A stretch of 64,000 nucleotides of DNA, from contig NZ_CP017886.1 of assembly GCF_001874645.1 (NCBI RefSeq), forward strand, positions 1,364,001 through 1,428,000. The letters run 5' to 3'. Position numbers and translations under genes: made by a program. This document shows positions 8,819 through 18,219 of this stretch, in pieces. Within the stretch, counting starts at the first letter, position 1; each line of letters begins with the position of its first letter. The notes beneath the pieces were generated by a model. The model was not told the DNA's origin and ran no database searches. It saw only the letters and a program-made list of their open reading frames with translations. Source of the stretch: Pseudomonas frederiksbergensis. GTDB lineage: Bacteria; Pseudomonadota; Gammaproteobacteria; Pseudomonadales; Pseudomonadaceae.

Positions 8819-10165
8819 TTATTCAGCGGCCGGTGCTTCTGGCTTGCGGCGCTTGAGCGGCGCCATGCCATCCTTGCTGACCAGCGACAGGGCGTCGGTC
8901 TTCGGGCGGTTGGCGATCTTGCGTTTGGTCGGTGCCTTGGCGCCGGTTTTTTTCTTCTCGCCTTTGGCGTCGACCTTTTTCTTCTTCACGCCAACGGCCT
9001 TGCCCGAGGCCTTGACCTTTTTCGGTCCGCCGTAGGTGCCTTTGACTTCCTTGATGGTGCGGCGCTCGAAGCTCTGCTTGAGATAGCGCTCGATGCTCGA
9101 CATCAGGTTCCAGTCGCCGTGGCAGATCAGCGAGATGGCCAGGCCATCGTTGCCGGCACGACCGGTACGACCGATGCGGTGAACATATTCGTCGCCGCTG
9201 CGCGGCATGTCGAAGTTGATCACCAGGTCCAGGCCTTCCACGTCGAGGCCGCGAGCGGCAACGTCGGTGGCGACGAGGATCTTGACCCCGCCCTGCTTCA
9301 GACGGTCGATCGCCAGTTTACGATCCTTCTGGTCTTTCTCACCGTGCAGGACGAACGCCTTGTACTCCTGCGCCACCAGACGGCCGTAGATACGGTCGGC
9401 CATGGCCCGGGTGTTGGTGAAGACGATGGCCTTCTGGTACGTCTCGTTGGCCAGCAGCCAGTTAACGATCTGTTCTTTGTGCTGGTTGTGGTCAGCGGTG
9501 ATGATTTGCTGACGGGTGGTCGCGTTCAGCTGGCTGACGCTGTTGAGCTGCAAGTGCTCAGGGTTGTTCAGCACCTTGGCGATCATCTCGCGCAAGCCCG
9601 AACCGCCGGTGGTGGCGGAGAACAACATGGTCTGTTGACGGTTGGTGCATTCGTCGACCAAGCGCTGTACGTCTTCGGCGAAGCCCATGTCGAGCATACG
9701 GTCGGCTTCGTCGAGCACCAGCACTTCAACTTCTTTCAAGTCGAGGTTACCGGCGTTCAGTTGCTCGATCATCCGGCCCGGGGTGCCGATCAGGATGTCC
9801 GGCACCTTGCGCAGCATGGCTGCCTGGACCTTGAAGTCTTCACCGCCAGTGATCAGGCCGGACTTGATGAAGGTGAACTGCGCGAAGCGTTCAACTTCCT
9901 TGATGGTCTGTTGGGCCAGCTCGCGGGTTGGCAGCAGGATCAGGGTTTTGATGCTGACGCGGACTTTGGCCGGGCCGATCAAACGGTTGAGGATCGGCAA
10001 AACGAATGCAGCGGTTTTGCCGCTGCCGGTTTGCGCAGTCACCCGCAGGTCACGCCCTTGGAGCGCGAGCGGGATAGCCGCTGCTTGCACAGGCGTTGGC
10101 TCGACAAATTTAAGCTCGGCCACGGCTTTGAGCAGGCGTTCGTGCAGGGCGAATTGGGAAAACAC
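8819..10165 (-). CDS. DEAD-box ATP-dependent RNA helicase (RhlE/SrmB-like)
   Basis: RNA-unwinding ATPase, probably in ribosome assembly or RNA turnover. I chose the GTG at 10165 because GAGGT lies 7 bases upstream and the protein then begins VFSQF, as in close family members; an ATG-type start at 10246 would add 27 residues with no similarity. From the GTG: Walker A AQTGSGKT (44-51), DEAD followed by RMLD, SAT, and the C-terminal HRIGRTGR motif, giving both RecA lobes. The last ~60 residues are a lysine-rich tail (KKKKVDAKGEKKK), common in RhlE-like proteins and likely RNA-binding. 448 residues. Confidence 0.92.
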   Translation of the reverse strand: MFSQFALHERLLKAVAELKFVEPTPVQAAAIPLALQGRDLRVTAQTGSGKTAAFVLPILNRLIGPAKVRVSIKTLILLPTRELAQQTIKEVERFAQFTFIKSGLITGGEDFKVQAAMLRKVPDILIGTPGRMIEQLNAGNLDLKEVEVLVLDEADRMLDMGFAEDVQRLVDECTNRQQTMLFSATTGGSGLREMIAKVLNNPEHLQLNSVSQLNATTRQQIITADHNQHKEQIVNWLLANETYQKAIVFTNTRAMADRIYGRLVAQEYKAFVLHGEKDQKDRKLAIDRLKQGGVKILVATDVAARGLDVEGLDLVINFDMPRSGDEYVHRIGRTGRAGNDGLAISLICHGDWNLMSSIERYLKQSFERRTIKEVKGTYGGPKKVKASGKAVGVKKKKVDAKGEKKKTGAKAPTKRKIANRPKTDALSLVSKDGMAPLKRRKPEAPAAE

Positions 10166-10358
10166 GGGTGCTACCTCGAAGAAATACAAAAAATCAGCTG
10201 CATAGGGTAACGGTTTCGAGCGCGAAGGCCGAGTTTCTTTATGCAAACGGACGCAAACAATGGCTATTTTGTTAGCTGATTTGTCCCCGAACGTAACCCG
10301 ATGCGTCTTAAATGCTCTAATCGACCCGTCTCGTCCAATAGAAGAATCGTTTTAGCCC

Positions 10359-11657
10359 ATGGATCTCAAACAGCTCTGGCTCAATACCCAAGACCTCTGG
10401 GGTACTCTCGATCAGCACCCACTCGTGCATGCCAGCCTGGCGCTGGCGGTGCTGTTGGTAATCGCCTTGCTGCTCGGACGAGTGGCGCGTTATGTGGTAC
10501 TGCATGCCGTCAAACTGCTTGGCCGGCAACCGGCGATGCAGTGGTTCAATGACTTGTTCCACAACAAGGTGTTCCATCGCCTGGCGCAAATGACCCCGTC
10601 GCTGGTGATCCAGTTCGGTTTGAACCTGGTGCCGGAACTGAGCAAAACCATTCAAACTTTCCTCGGCAATGTCGCCCTGTCCTTCACCATCCTGTTTTTG
10701 GTGCTGGCCCTGAGCGCCCTGCTCAATGCTTTGCTGGACATCTACGCACGCACCGAACATGCCCGCACACGTTCAATCAAAGGCTACGTGCAACTGGCGA
10801 AGATGGTGCTGCTCGTGTTCGGCGCGATCATCATCGTCGCGACCCTGATCGACCGTTCGCCGCTGTTGCTGCTGTCGGGGCTCGGCGCCATGTCGGCGGT
10901 GATTTTGTTGGTCTACAAGGACACCCTGCTGTCGTTCGTCGCCAGCGTACAACTGACCAGCAACGACATGCTGCGGGTTGGCGACTGGATCGAAATGCCA
11001 CAAGTGGGCGCCGACGGTGACGTGGTGGACATCACCCTGCACACGGTCAAGGTACAGAATTTCGACAAGACCATCGTTTCGATCCCGACCTGGCGCTTGA
11101 TGTCCGAATCGTTCAAGAACTGGCGCGGCATGCAGCAGTCAGGCGGCCGACGGATCAAGCGCAGCCTGTTCATCGACGCCAGTGGCGTGCGCTTCATCCA
11201 TGACAATGAAGAACAGAAGTTGACGCAGGTACGCTTGCTCACCGACTACGTCAGCCGCAAGCAGGCCGAGCTCAAGAGCTGGAACGAGGCCCAGGGCAAC
11301 GTTGCGGCCATGTCGGCCAACCGTCGGCGGATGACCAACATCGGGACCTTTCGTGCGTATGCGCTGGCGTATTTGAAGAACCATCCAGAGATTCAGCCGA
11401 ACATGACCTGCATGGTCCGCCAGATGCAAACCACCGCTCAAGGCGTGCCGCTGGAAATCTATTGCTTCACCCGCACCACGGTGTGGGCCGATTACGAGCG
11501 GATTCAGGGCGATATCTTCGATTACCTGTTGGCGGTGCTGCCGGAGTTTGGCTTGAGCCTGTACCAGCAACCGAGCGGTAATGATTTGCGCGCAGGGTTG
11601 TTGCCGGCGGTGTTGGGCGCGAGCCACATTCCTGCGCCTGAAAAACGCTCGATGTAG
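10359..11657 (+). CDS. Mechanosensitive ion channel, YbdG/MscM-type (MscS superfamily)
   Basis: Inner-membrane channel opening on membrane tension during hypo-osmotic shock. The 432-residue protein has about five hydrophobic segments (approx. 24-42, 70-90, 100-125, 143-165, 170-188), then the MscS pore and beta domain (GLGAMSAVILLVYKD, then GDWIEMP) and a C-terminal alpha/beta region. Length and the GDWIEMPQVGADGDV segment match the YbdG subgroup rather than short MscS. It stands alone, divergent from the helicase and convergent with the EamA gene. Confidence 0.88.
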   Translation: MDLKQLWLNTQDLWGTLDQHPLVHASLALAVLLVIALLLGRVARYVVLHAVKLLGRQPAMQWFNDLFHNKVFHRLAQMTPSLVIQFGLNLVPELSKTIQTFLGNVALSFTILFLVLALSALLNALLDIYARTEHARTRSIKGYVQLAKMVLLVFGAIIIVATLIDRSPLLLLSGLGAMSAVILLVYKDTLLSFVASVQLTSNDMLRVGDWIEMPQVGADGDVVDITLHTVKVQNFDKTIVSIPTWRLMSESFKNWRGMQQSGGRRIKRSLFIDASGVRFIHDNEEQKLTQVRLLTDYVSRKQAELKSWNEAQGNVAAMSANRRRMTNIGTFRAYALAYLKNHPEIQPNMTCMVRQMQTTAQGVPLEIYCFTRTTVWADYERIQGDIFDYLLAVLPEFGLSLYQQPSGNDLRAGLLPAVLGASHIPAPEKRSM

Positions 11658-11671
11658 CAGAACAGTCCTTC

Positions 11672-11741
11672 GTAGGAGCTGGCGCAGCCTGCGATCTTTT
11701 GACCCTCAAAATCAAAGATCGCAGCCTTCGGCAGCTCCTAC
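11672..11741. repeat. Extragenic palindrome (REP doublet, inward arms)
   Basis: GTAGGAGCTGGCGCAGCCTG ... GCAGCTCCTAC arms facing each other between two convergent genes. One of nine related elements in the window. Its right arm contains the stop codon of the neighbouring EamA gene (CTA at 11738-11740). Confidence 0.85.
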
Positions 11742-12604
11742 GCGAGTTTTGTGTCGCGTCTGATACCCAACCGACTGATCCACACCGCCGCCAGAATCAC
11801 CATCCCACCCAACATCAGCCGCCCCAACTCTTCATGCTGATTCCAGATCAGCAAGTTGATCAGCAGCCCTACCGGCACGTGCAGGTTGTTCATCACCGCC
11901 AGCGTCCCGCCGTTGACCAGGCAAGCGCCCTTGTTCCACCAGTACAGGCCCAACGCGGTAGACACCAGTCCGAGGAATACCAGCACGCCCCATTGCAACG
12001 GCGCTTCCGGCAGGAAGTTCTGTTTGCCAAACAGCAGAAACGCCGGCAAGGCCACCGCCAGCGCACCAAGGTAGAAGTAACCAAAGCGCCGATAATGCGG
12101 CAGGTCGCTCGGATGGCGTGCCACCAGATGCTTGTACAGCACCTGTCCTGCGGCGTAGGTGAAGTTGGCCAGTTGCAGCAGCAAAAAACCCATGAAGAAG
12201 TCCGGACTGATCCGGTCATAGCGGATCACCGCCGCGCCGAGCACCGCCACCAATGCCGCCACCAGCGCCCAGGGATTGAAGCGACGGTTCAGCGCATCTT
12301 CGATCAGGGTCACGTGCAACGGCGTGAGGATGGTGAACAGCAAGACTTCCGGCACCGTCAGCACCCGGAAGCTCAGGTACAGGCAAACGTAGGTCACGCC
12401 GAACTGCAATGCGCCGATCAGCAGCATCCCGCGCATGAACGCCGGTTCCACCTGACGCCAGCGCGTTAATGGGATGAACACCAGCCCCGCCAGTAACACC
12501 CGCACCAGCACCGCAAAATAGCTGTCGACATGCCCAGCCAGGTACTCGCCGATCAAACTGAAGGAAAACGCCTGAATCAGCGTGACAAAAAGTAGATAGC
12601 CCAT
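11738..12604 (-). CDS. EamA/DMT-superfamily permease
   Basis: Ten-helix drug/metabolite-type inner-membrane exporter, 288 residues, substrate unknown; it resembles the carboxylate/amino acid/amine subgroup. Two EamA repeats are visible as hydrophobic segments throughout, with the PEVLLFTILTPLHVTLIE helix typical of the first repeat. The TAG stop codon lies inside the right arm of the REP element, so the last residues may have been altered by the repeat's arrival. It has no operon partners. Confidence 0.87.
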   Translation of the reverse strand: MGYLLFVTLIQAFSFSLIGEYLAGHVDSYFAVLVRVLLAGLVFIPLTRWRQVEPAFMRGMLLIGALQFGVTYVCLYLSFRVLTVPEVLLFTILTPLHVTLIEDALNRRFNPWALVAALVAVLGAAVIRYDRISPDFFMGFLLLQLANFTYAAGQVLYKHLVARHPSDLPHYRRFGYFYLGALAVALPAFLLFGKQNFLPEAPLQWGVLVFLGLVSTALGLYWWNKGACLVNGGTLAVMNNLHVPVGLLINLLIWNQHEELGRLMLGGMVILAAVWISRLGIRRDTKLA

Positions 12605-12707
12605 GCTCGCCTCGTTTCGAATGGCGGCGACGATAGCGGGTTTTGCCCGTTATCGCGAACAGTCAACCGCTCCCACAAGTTCGTGCCCGGCCACACAAAT
12701 CGCAGAC

Positions 12708-12746
12708 AAAAAAAAGCCCGATCTCGCTAAAGCGTTCAATCGGGCT
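12708..12746 (-). terminator. Rho-independent terminator of azoR
   Basis: Read on the minus strand: AGCCCGAT, a 16-base loop, ATCGGGCT, then a run of eight T. It lies about 110 bases after the azoreductase stop. The rest of 12605-12854 holds no convincing gene. Confidence 0.8.
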
Positions 12747-12854
12747 AGAGCACTCATGAGCAACAAGTGCAAAGGGAGGTTCGATGCGCGAACCGGCTTG
12801 AAGGGGTGTACGAGCGCTACTTGAACATCTGGTGATTATCTGGCGATTAACGGC

Positions 12855-13454
12855 TCAGGCGACTTGGGCAAGCTTGGCGTTGGCCTGGTTCAGACCCTTT
12901 TCGTGGAAGTCACCGCCCAGGTTCATGCCTTCGGCGTGAATGAAGGTGACGTTGTGGATACCGATGAACGCCATGACCTGACGCAGGTACGGTTCCTGGT
13001 GATCGGACGGGCTACCGGCGTAGATGCCGCCGCGAGCGGTCAACACATAAGCACGCTTGCCGCTGAGCAGACCTTGCGGGCCGGTGTCGGTGTACTTGAA
13101 GGTCACACCGGCACGCAGCACGTGGTCGAGCCAGGCTTTGAGCGTGCTGGGGATCGCGAAGTTGTACATCGGAGCGGCCATGACCAATACGTCGGCAGCC
13201 AGCAGTTCGTCGGTCAACTGATTCGAGCGCTCCAGCGACGACTGTTCGGTTTCGTTGCGTTGCTCGGCAGGTTTCATCCAGCCACCCAGCAGGTTGGCGT
13301 CCAGGTGCGGAACCGGATGGGTCGCCAGGTCACGAACGGTGATCTGGTCGGCCGGGTGCGCGGCTTTCCATTGGCTGATGAAGGTTTGAGTCAGCTGACG
13401 CGATACCGAGTCTTGCTGGCGGGCGCTGCTTTCGATGATCAGAACGCGGGACAT
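12855..13454 (-). CDS. azoR: FMN-dependent NADH:azoreductase
   Basis: Flavodoxin-fold quinone/azo reductase (199 residues, normal length) using NADH and FMN, probably protecting against quinones and electrophiles. The N-terminal VLIIESSARQQDSVSR carries the FMN phosphate loop; APMYNF and the GVTFKYT segment are family hallmarks, as is TARGG. GGAGG lies 9 bases before the ATG. As I recall, in P. aeruginosa the same order azoreductase / small protein / LysR / hydrolase / ppiA / ABC is found, so this is a conserved block. An inverted repeat about 90-115 bases upstream may be its control site. Confidence 0.93.
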   Translation of the reverse strand: MSRVLIIESSARQQDSVSRQLTQTFISQWKAAHPADQITVRDLATHPVPHLDANLLGGWMKPAEQRNETEQSSLERSNQLTDELLAADVLVMAAPMYNFAIPSTLKAWLDHVLRAGVTFKYTDTGPQGLLSGKRAYVLTARGGIYAGSPSDHQEPYLRQVMAFIGIHNVTFIHAEGMNLGGDFHEKGLNQANAKLAQVA

Positions 13455-13541
13455 GGGATGTAGCCTCCATCGGTGAATGCTGTAGGTCGATGGAGTGGAG
13501 ATTAAACAGAGTCGTATCGATGAAAAAGCACAAATAACTGC

Positions 13542-13568
13542 TATAAACCATCAATAAATTCGTTTATA
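13542..13568. promoter_or_regulatory. Inverted repeat upstream of azoR (candidate regulator site)
   Basis: TATAAAC (13542-13548) and GTTTATA (13562-13568), 13-base spacer, in an A+T-rich stretch between azoR and the upstream gene's stop codon. The size and TA-rich arms would suit a LysR-type or TetR-type site; the LysR gene at 13968 is the nearest candidate regulator. Inference only. Confidence 0.35.
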
Positions 13569-13603
13569 AGCGGAGCGTATCTGCCCCGCCTGTGCAACAA
13601 CCC

Positions 13604-13918
13604 TTATTTGGGCTTGCAGGTCAGGGTGATGTACAGCTTGATGATTTCGCGGTTGAACTTGGCCGAGAGGTCGGCGCTCTTGCCAGCCTCCAGGCTCACA
13701 CGGCGAGTACGCGGCGATTCCGGGCCGTTGCGAAATACCACCGAGCATTCGGCGGCTTTATCGCTGTCGTTGTTCAGCGTAATGGCGCCCATGTCGTAAG
13801 TCGTGGCGTAGGTGGCGTAGTTGATCTTCAGGCCATTGAGGTTTTTCTCTACATCAATGGGGTAGGCAAACGCAGTCAGCGGCAGCATCGCCAGCACCAC
13901 ACAACAGATTTTTTTCAT
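13604..13918 (-). CDS. Small exported protein of unknown function
   Basis: 104-residue protein with a clear signal peptide (MKKICC... ending AFA, about residue 18) and a mature part rich in beta-strand residues. Two cysteines in the mature part (in AAECSVVF and LTCKPK) could form a disulfide in the periplasm. The ATG at 13918 is preceded by GGAGG; a longer start at 13969 would spoil the signal peptide. It sits between azoR and the divergent LysR gene. I do not recognise a named domain; similar short Pseudomonas proteins carry unreliable enzyme names, which this length cannot support. Confidence 0.8.
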   Translation of the reverse strand: MKKICCVVLAMLPLTAFAYPIDVEKNLNGLKINYATYATTYDMGAITLNNDSDKAAECSVVFRNGPESPRTRRVSLEAGKSADLSAKFNREIIKLYITLTCKPK

Positions 13919-13967
13919 TCGGCAGCCTCCAATGGAAGCTGCCAGCTTAGGACAAGAGGAGCTCATC

Positions 13968-14891
13968 ATGAAAGCGCCCCGCGTGACCCTTGATCAATGG
14001 CGCACATTGCAAGCCGTGGTCGACCACGGTGGTTTCGCCCAGGCCGCCGAAGTGCTGCACCGTTCGCAGTCGTCTGTCAGCTACACCGTAGCGCGCATGC
14101 AGGACCAGCTCGGCGTGCCGCTGTTGCGCATCGACGGCCGTAAGGCCGTGCTGACCGAAGCCGGCGGCGTGCTGCTGCGCCGCTCGCGGCAACTGGTCAA
14201 ACAGGCCAGTCAGCTTGAAGACCTCGCGCACCACATGGAGCAAGGCTGGGAGGCGGAAGTGCGGCTGGTAGTCGACGCCGCTTACCCGAACGCCCGCCTC
14301 GTCCGTGCCTTGACCGCGTTCATGCCGCAAAGTCGCGGCTGCCGGGTGCGTCTGCGTGAAGAAGTGTTGTCGGGTGTCGAAGAAGTCCTGCTTGAAGGCG
14401 TGGCGGACCTGGCCATCACCGGTCTCAGTATTCCCGGTTACCTTGGCGCGGAATTGAGCGACGTAGAATTCGTGGCCGTCGCCCACCCCGAACACCCGCT
14501 GCATCGTCTGAACCGCGAACTGAACTTCCAGGACCTGGAAACCCAGATGCAGGTGGTGATCCGCGACTCCGGCCGCCAGCAACCGCGTGATGTCGGTTGG
14601 CTCGGCGCCGAACAGCGCTGGACCGTCGGCAGCCTGGCCACTGCCGCCTCCTTCGTCAGCAGCGGCCTGGGTTTCGCCTGGTTGCCCCGGCACATGATCG
14701 AACGGGAATTGAAGGAAGGTACGCTCAAGCTGCTACCGTTGGACCAGGGCGGCAGCCGTAACCCGAGTTTCTATCTGTACTCGAACAAGGACAAACCCCT
14801 GGGGCCGGCCACACAGATTCTCGTCGAGTTGCTGCGCACCTTTGATACCGCGCCGCTGGATGCGCCTTTCGCTGCCCCAGAACAAGCCTGA
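13968..14891 (+). CDS. LysR-family transcriptional regulator
   Basis: 307-residue DNA-binding regulator. Winged helix-turn-helix at about residues 6-65 (AQAAEVLHRSQSSVSYTV), then the two-lobed effector-binding domain. AGAGGAG lies just before the ATG at 13968. It starts a tight plus-strand run: the hydrolase ATG follows its stop by 14 bases. By position it matches a P. aeruginosa LysR reported to affect multidrug efflux and antibiotic tolerance, but that link is from memory and applies to the orthologue only. It is divergent from the small exported protein and azoR, which are likely targets. Confidence 0.9.
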   Translation: MKAPRVTLDQWRTLQAVVDHGGFAQAAEVLHRSQSSVSYTVARMQDQLGVPLLRIDGRKAVLTEAGGVLLRRSRQLVKQASQLEDLAHHMEQGWEAEVRLVVDAAYPNARLVRALTAFMPQSRGCRVRLREEVLSGVEEVLLEGVADLAITGLSIPGYLGAELSDVEFVAVAHPEHPLHRLNRELNFQDLETQMQVVIRDSGRQQPRDVGWLGAEQRWTVGSLATAASFVSSGLGFAWLPRHMIERELKEGTLKLLPLDQGGSRNPSFYLYSNKDKPLGPATQILVELLRTFDTAPLDAPFAAPEQA

Positions 14892-14905
14892 CAAGGAGTT
14901 GCACC

Positions 14906-15709
14906 ATGGCCTATTTCGAACATGAAGGTTGCACCTTGCACTACGAGGAATATGGCCACGGCACACCCCTGCTGCTGGTTCACGGGCTGGGCTCGAGTAC
15001 GCTGGACTGGGAAAAACAGATCCCGGAGCTCTCGACCCGCTACCGCGTGATCATCCCGGATGTACGCGGCCACGGTCGCTCCGACAAACCCCGCGAGCGC
15101 TACAGCATTGCCAGCTTCAGCGCCGACCTGGTCGCGCTGATCGAGTACCTGAACCTTGGCCCAACGCATCTGGTCGGGTTGTCCATGGGCGGGATGATCG
15201 GTTTTCAGCTGGCGGTGGATCAGCCATCGCTGCTTAAAAGCCTGTGCATCGTCAACAGTGCCCCCGAGGTCAAAGTCCGCACGGCGGATGATTACTGGCA
15301 GTGGTTCAAGCGCTGGAGCCTGATGCGCATCCTCAGTCTGCGCACCATCGGCACGGCCTTGGGCGGTAAACTGTTCCCCAAACCCGAACAGGCGGACTTG
15401 CGGCATAAAATGGCCGAACGCTGGGCAAAAAACGACAAACGTGCTTATCTCGCCAGCTTCAATGCCATTGTGGGTTGGGGGGTTCAGGAACGACTGGCGA
15501 AAGTCACCTGTCCAACCCTGATCATCAGCGCCGACCGCGACTACACGCCGGTGGCGCTGAAAGAAGCCTATGTAAAACTGCTGCCCGATGCGCGGCTGGT
15601 GGTGATCGAAGATTCACGCCACGCAACGCCATTGGACCAGCCACACCGTTTCAACCAAACCCTGCTTGAATTTCTAACCGCAGTCGACACCACTACTCAG
15701 GATCACTGA
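14906..15709 (+). CDS. Alpha/beta-hydrolase
   Basis: 267-residue cytoplasmic serine hydrolase with no signal peptide. Oxyanion segment HGLGSS, nucleophile elbow GLSMGG (Ser about 92), acid in SADRDYTP, and catalytic His in DSRHATP near the C terminus, so the triad is intact. The substrate is unknown; the 3-oxoadipate enol-lactonase-like layout is common to many esterases. It lies 14 bases after the LysR gene and 3 bases before ppiA, so it is probably co-transcribed with both. Confidence 0.88.
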   Translation: MAYFEHEGCTLHYEEYGHGTPLLLVHGLGSSTLDWEKQIPELSTRYRVIIPDVRGHGRSDKPRERYSIASFSADLVALIEYLNLGPTHLVGLSMGGMIGFQLAVDQPSLLKSLCIVNSAPEVKVRTADDYWQWFKRWSLMRILSLRTIGTALGGKLFPKPEQADLRHKMAERWAKNDKRAYLASFNAIVGWGVQERLAKVTCPTLIISADRDYTPVALKEAYVKLLPDARLVVIEDSRHATPLDQPHRFNQTLLEFLTAVDTTTQDH

Positions 15710-15712
15710 CCC

Positions 15713-16279
15713 ATGCTGAAAAAAATCGCCCTCGTCACAGGCGTAGTACTGTTCGCCGCCAACCTGATGGCTGCCACCGATGCCGCCAAGGCGCCGCACG
15801 TAGAGCTGGTGACCACCAACGGCACCATTGAAATCGAGCTGGACCCGGTCCATGCACCGGTCAGTACCAAGAACTTCCTCGCCTATGTCGACAAGGGGTT
15901 CTACACCAACACGATTTTCCACCGGGTGATCCCGGGCTTCATGGTCCAAGGGGGAGGCTTCACCGCGCAGATGGTGCAAAAGCCGACCGAGGCGCCGATC
16001 AAGAACGAAGCCAGCAACGGCCTGCACAACGTGCGCGGCAGCTTGTCGATGGCGCGCACCTCGGATCCGGATTCGGCCACCAGCCAGTTCTTCATCAACG
16101 TGAAGGACAATGACTTCCTCGACCCTGGCCGCGATGCCGGTTATGCGGTATTCGCCAAGGTGGTCAAGGGCATGGACGTGGTCGATGTCATCGTCAACTC
16201 GCCAACCACCACCAAGCAAGGCATGCAGAATGTGCCGATCGACCCGGTGCTGATCAAGTCGGCCAAGCGCATCGACTAA
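15713..16279 (+). CDS. ppiA: Periplasmic peptidyl-prolyl cis-trans isomerase A (cyclophilin)
   Basis: Catalyses proline isomerisation in periplasmic protein folding. 188 residues with a signal peptide (1-20, ending LMA). Cyclophilin motifs: [15 protein letters not shown] around 63-77, [16 protein letters not shown] around 111-126. The length equals E. coli PpiA. It starts 3 bases after the hydrolase stop, implying translational coupling. Confidence 0.94.
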   Translation: MLKKIALVTGVVLFAANLMAATDAAKAPHVELVTTNGTIEIELDPVHAPVSTKNFLAYVDKGFYTNTIFHRVIPGFMVQGGGFTAQMVQKPTEAPIKNEASNGLHNVRGSLSMARTSDPDSATSQFFINVKDNDFLDPGRDAGYAVFAKVVKGMDVVDVIVNSPTTTKQGMQNVPIDPVLIKSAKRID

Positions 16280-16367
16280 ACTGCATAAGGCGTCCTGAGC
16301 GGCAGCGGTGTGTTCACCGTGCCGCTCGCATCGAAAAAAGGAGAGCCCGTACGCGGGTGTTTATCTG

Positions 16368-18200
16368 ATGCTCTATCGTCGTTTCGAAAAACTGATCGAT
16401 ATTTTCCGTGACGCCCCGACGGCGGCTCCGCCGAGCCGGGTTCTCCCCTTCTATACCTATTACCTGCGTCAGGTCTGGCCGAGTTTTGCTGCGCTGTTGG
16501 TCGTCGGCTTGATCGGCGCGCTGATCGAAGTGGCATTGTTCAGTTACCTGAGTCGAATCATCGATTTGGCCCAAGGCACGCCCAATGCAGACTTCTTCAA
16601 GATTCACGGTGTCGAGCTGGCCTGGATGGCGGCAGTCGCACTGATTCTGCGGCCGATATTCGTCGGCCTGCATGACCTGCTGGTGCATCAAACCCTGAGC
16701 CCCGGCATGACCAGCATGATTCGCTGGCAAAACCACAGTTACGTGCTCAAACAGAGCCTGAATTTTTTCCAGAACGACTTCGCCGGGCGCATCGCCCAAC
16801 GGATCATGCAAACCGGCAACTCCCTGCGCGACTCCGCGGTGCAAGCTGTAGACGCCTTATGGCATGTACTGATCTACGCGATCAGCGCTCTGGTGCTGTT
16901 CGCCGAAGCCGACTGGCGCCTGATGATCCCGCTGCTGACCTGGATCGCCTGCTACATCGGCGCACTGTGCTACTTCGTGCCGCGGGTCAAGGAACGTTCG
17001 GTGGTGTCCTCCGATGCGCGCTCCAAACTCATGGGCCGGATCGTCGACGGCTACACCAACATCACCACGCTGAAACTCTTCGCCCACACCCATTTTGAAC
17101 AGCAATACGCGCGCGAAGCTATCGCAGAGCAAACTGAAAAATCCCAACTGGCCGGCCGCGTAGTCACCAGCATGGACGTGGTCATCACCAGCATGAATGG
17201 CCTGCTGATCGTCGGCACCACGGGCCTTGCGCTGTGGCTGTGGACCCAGTCGCTGATCTCGGTGGGGGCCATTGCCCTGGCCACCGGCCTGGTGATCCGC
17301 ATCGTCAACATGTCGGGCTGGATCATGTGGGTGGTCAACGGCATCTTCGAAAACATCGGCATGGTCCAGGACGGCCTGCAAACCATCGCCCAACCGATCA
17401 GCGTCACCGACCGCGAACCGGCGCCGCGCCTGGAAGTAGCCCGTGGCGAGGTGCGTTTCGAACACGTGGCGTTTCACTACGGCAAGAAAAGCGGAATCAT
17501 CGGCGACCTCAACCTGACCATCAAAGCCGGCGAAAAAATCGGATTGATCGGTCCTTCAGGCGCGGGCAAATCGACCTTGGTCAACCTGCTACTGCGCCTC
17601 TACGATCTGCAGGACGGGCAGATTCTGGTCGATGGACAGAACATCGCCAACGTGGCCCAGGAAAGCCTGCGCGAGCGGATCGGCATGATCACTCAGGACA
17701 CCTCGCTGCTGCACCGTTCGATCCGTGACAATCTGCTTTACGGCAAACCCGACGCCACCGACGAAGAGCTCTGGGAGGCGGTCCGCAAGGCCCGCGCTGA
17801 CGAGTTCATCCCGTTGCTGTCGGATGCTGAAGGCCGCACCGGCTTCGATGCTCATGTGGGTGAACGCGGGGTGAAACTCTCCGGCGGCCAGCGCCAGCGG
17901 ATCGCCATCGCCCGAGTGCTGCTCAAGGACGCGCCGATCCTGATCATGGACGAAGCCACCTCGGCGCTGGACTCGGAAGTCGAAGCAGCGATTCAGGAAA
18001 GCCTGGAAACCCTGATGCAAGGCAAAACCGTGATCGCCATCGCTCACCGACTCTCGACCATCGCCCGGATGGATCGTCTGGTGGTGCTGGAAAAAGGCCA
18101 CATTGCCGAAAGCGGCAGCCATACCGAATTGCTGGCCCATGGCGGGTTGTATGCGCGGCTGTGGCAGCACCAGACCGGCGGGTTTGTCGGAATCGATTGA
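16368..18200 (+). CDS. ABC exporter, fused membrane and ATPase domains (multidrug/lipid type)
   Basis: Half-transporter of 610 residues acting as a homodimer: six membrane helices (about 40-330) followed by an ATPase domain. Walker A GPSGAGKST (395-403), signature LSGGQRQR, Walker B ILIMDEATSALD and H-loop IAHRLST are intact, so it should hydrolyse ATP. I prefer the ATG at 16368 (MLYRRFEK); an upstream start at 16308 adds 20 poorly conserved residues, though the GGAG at 16340 is far from 16368. The substrate is unknown. It lies 88 bases downstream of ppiA, keeping the order seen in P. aeruginosa. Confidence 0.91.
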   Translation: MLYRRFEKLIDIFRDAPTAAPPSRVLPFYTYYLRQVWPSFAALLVVGLIGALIEVALFSYLSRIIDLAQGTPNADFFKIHGVELAWMAAVALILRPIFVGLHDLLVHQTLSPGMTSMIRWQNHSYVLKQSLNFFQNDFAGRIAQRIMQTGNSLRDSAVQAVDALWHVLIYAISALVLFAEADWRLMIPLLTWIACYIGALCYFVPRVKERSVVSSDARSKLMGRIVDGYTNITTLKLFAHTHFEQQYAREAIAEQTEKSQLAGRVVTSMDVVITSMNGLLIVGTTGLALWLWTQSLISVGAIALATGLVIRIVNMSGWIMWVVNGIFENIGMVQDGLQTIAQPISVTDREPAPRLEVARGEVRFEHVAFHYGKKSGIIGDLNLTIKAGEKIGLIGPSGAGKSTLVNLLLRLYDLQDGQILVDGQNIANVAQESLRERIGMITQDTSLLHRSIRDNLLYGKPDATDEELWEAVRKARADEFIPLLSDAEGRTGFDAHVGERGVKLSGGQRQRIAIARVLLKDAPILIMDEATSALDSEVEAAIQESLETLMQGKTVIAIAHRLSTIARMDRLVVLEKGHIAESGSHTELLAHGGLYARLWQHQTGGFVGID

Positions 18201-18219
18201 GAAGCACTGTACAACCTGC

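Noticed and set aside
8801..10210. 469-codon plus-strand frame opposite the DEAD-box helicase
   Set aside because: The helicase frame has every helicase motif. The opposite frame is an artefact of high G+C coding sequence.
12603..12824. 73-codon plus-strand frame between the EamA and azoR genes
   Set aside because: Runs through the azoR terminator hairpin and shows no conserved features.
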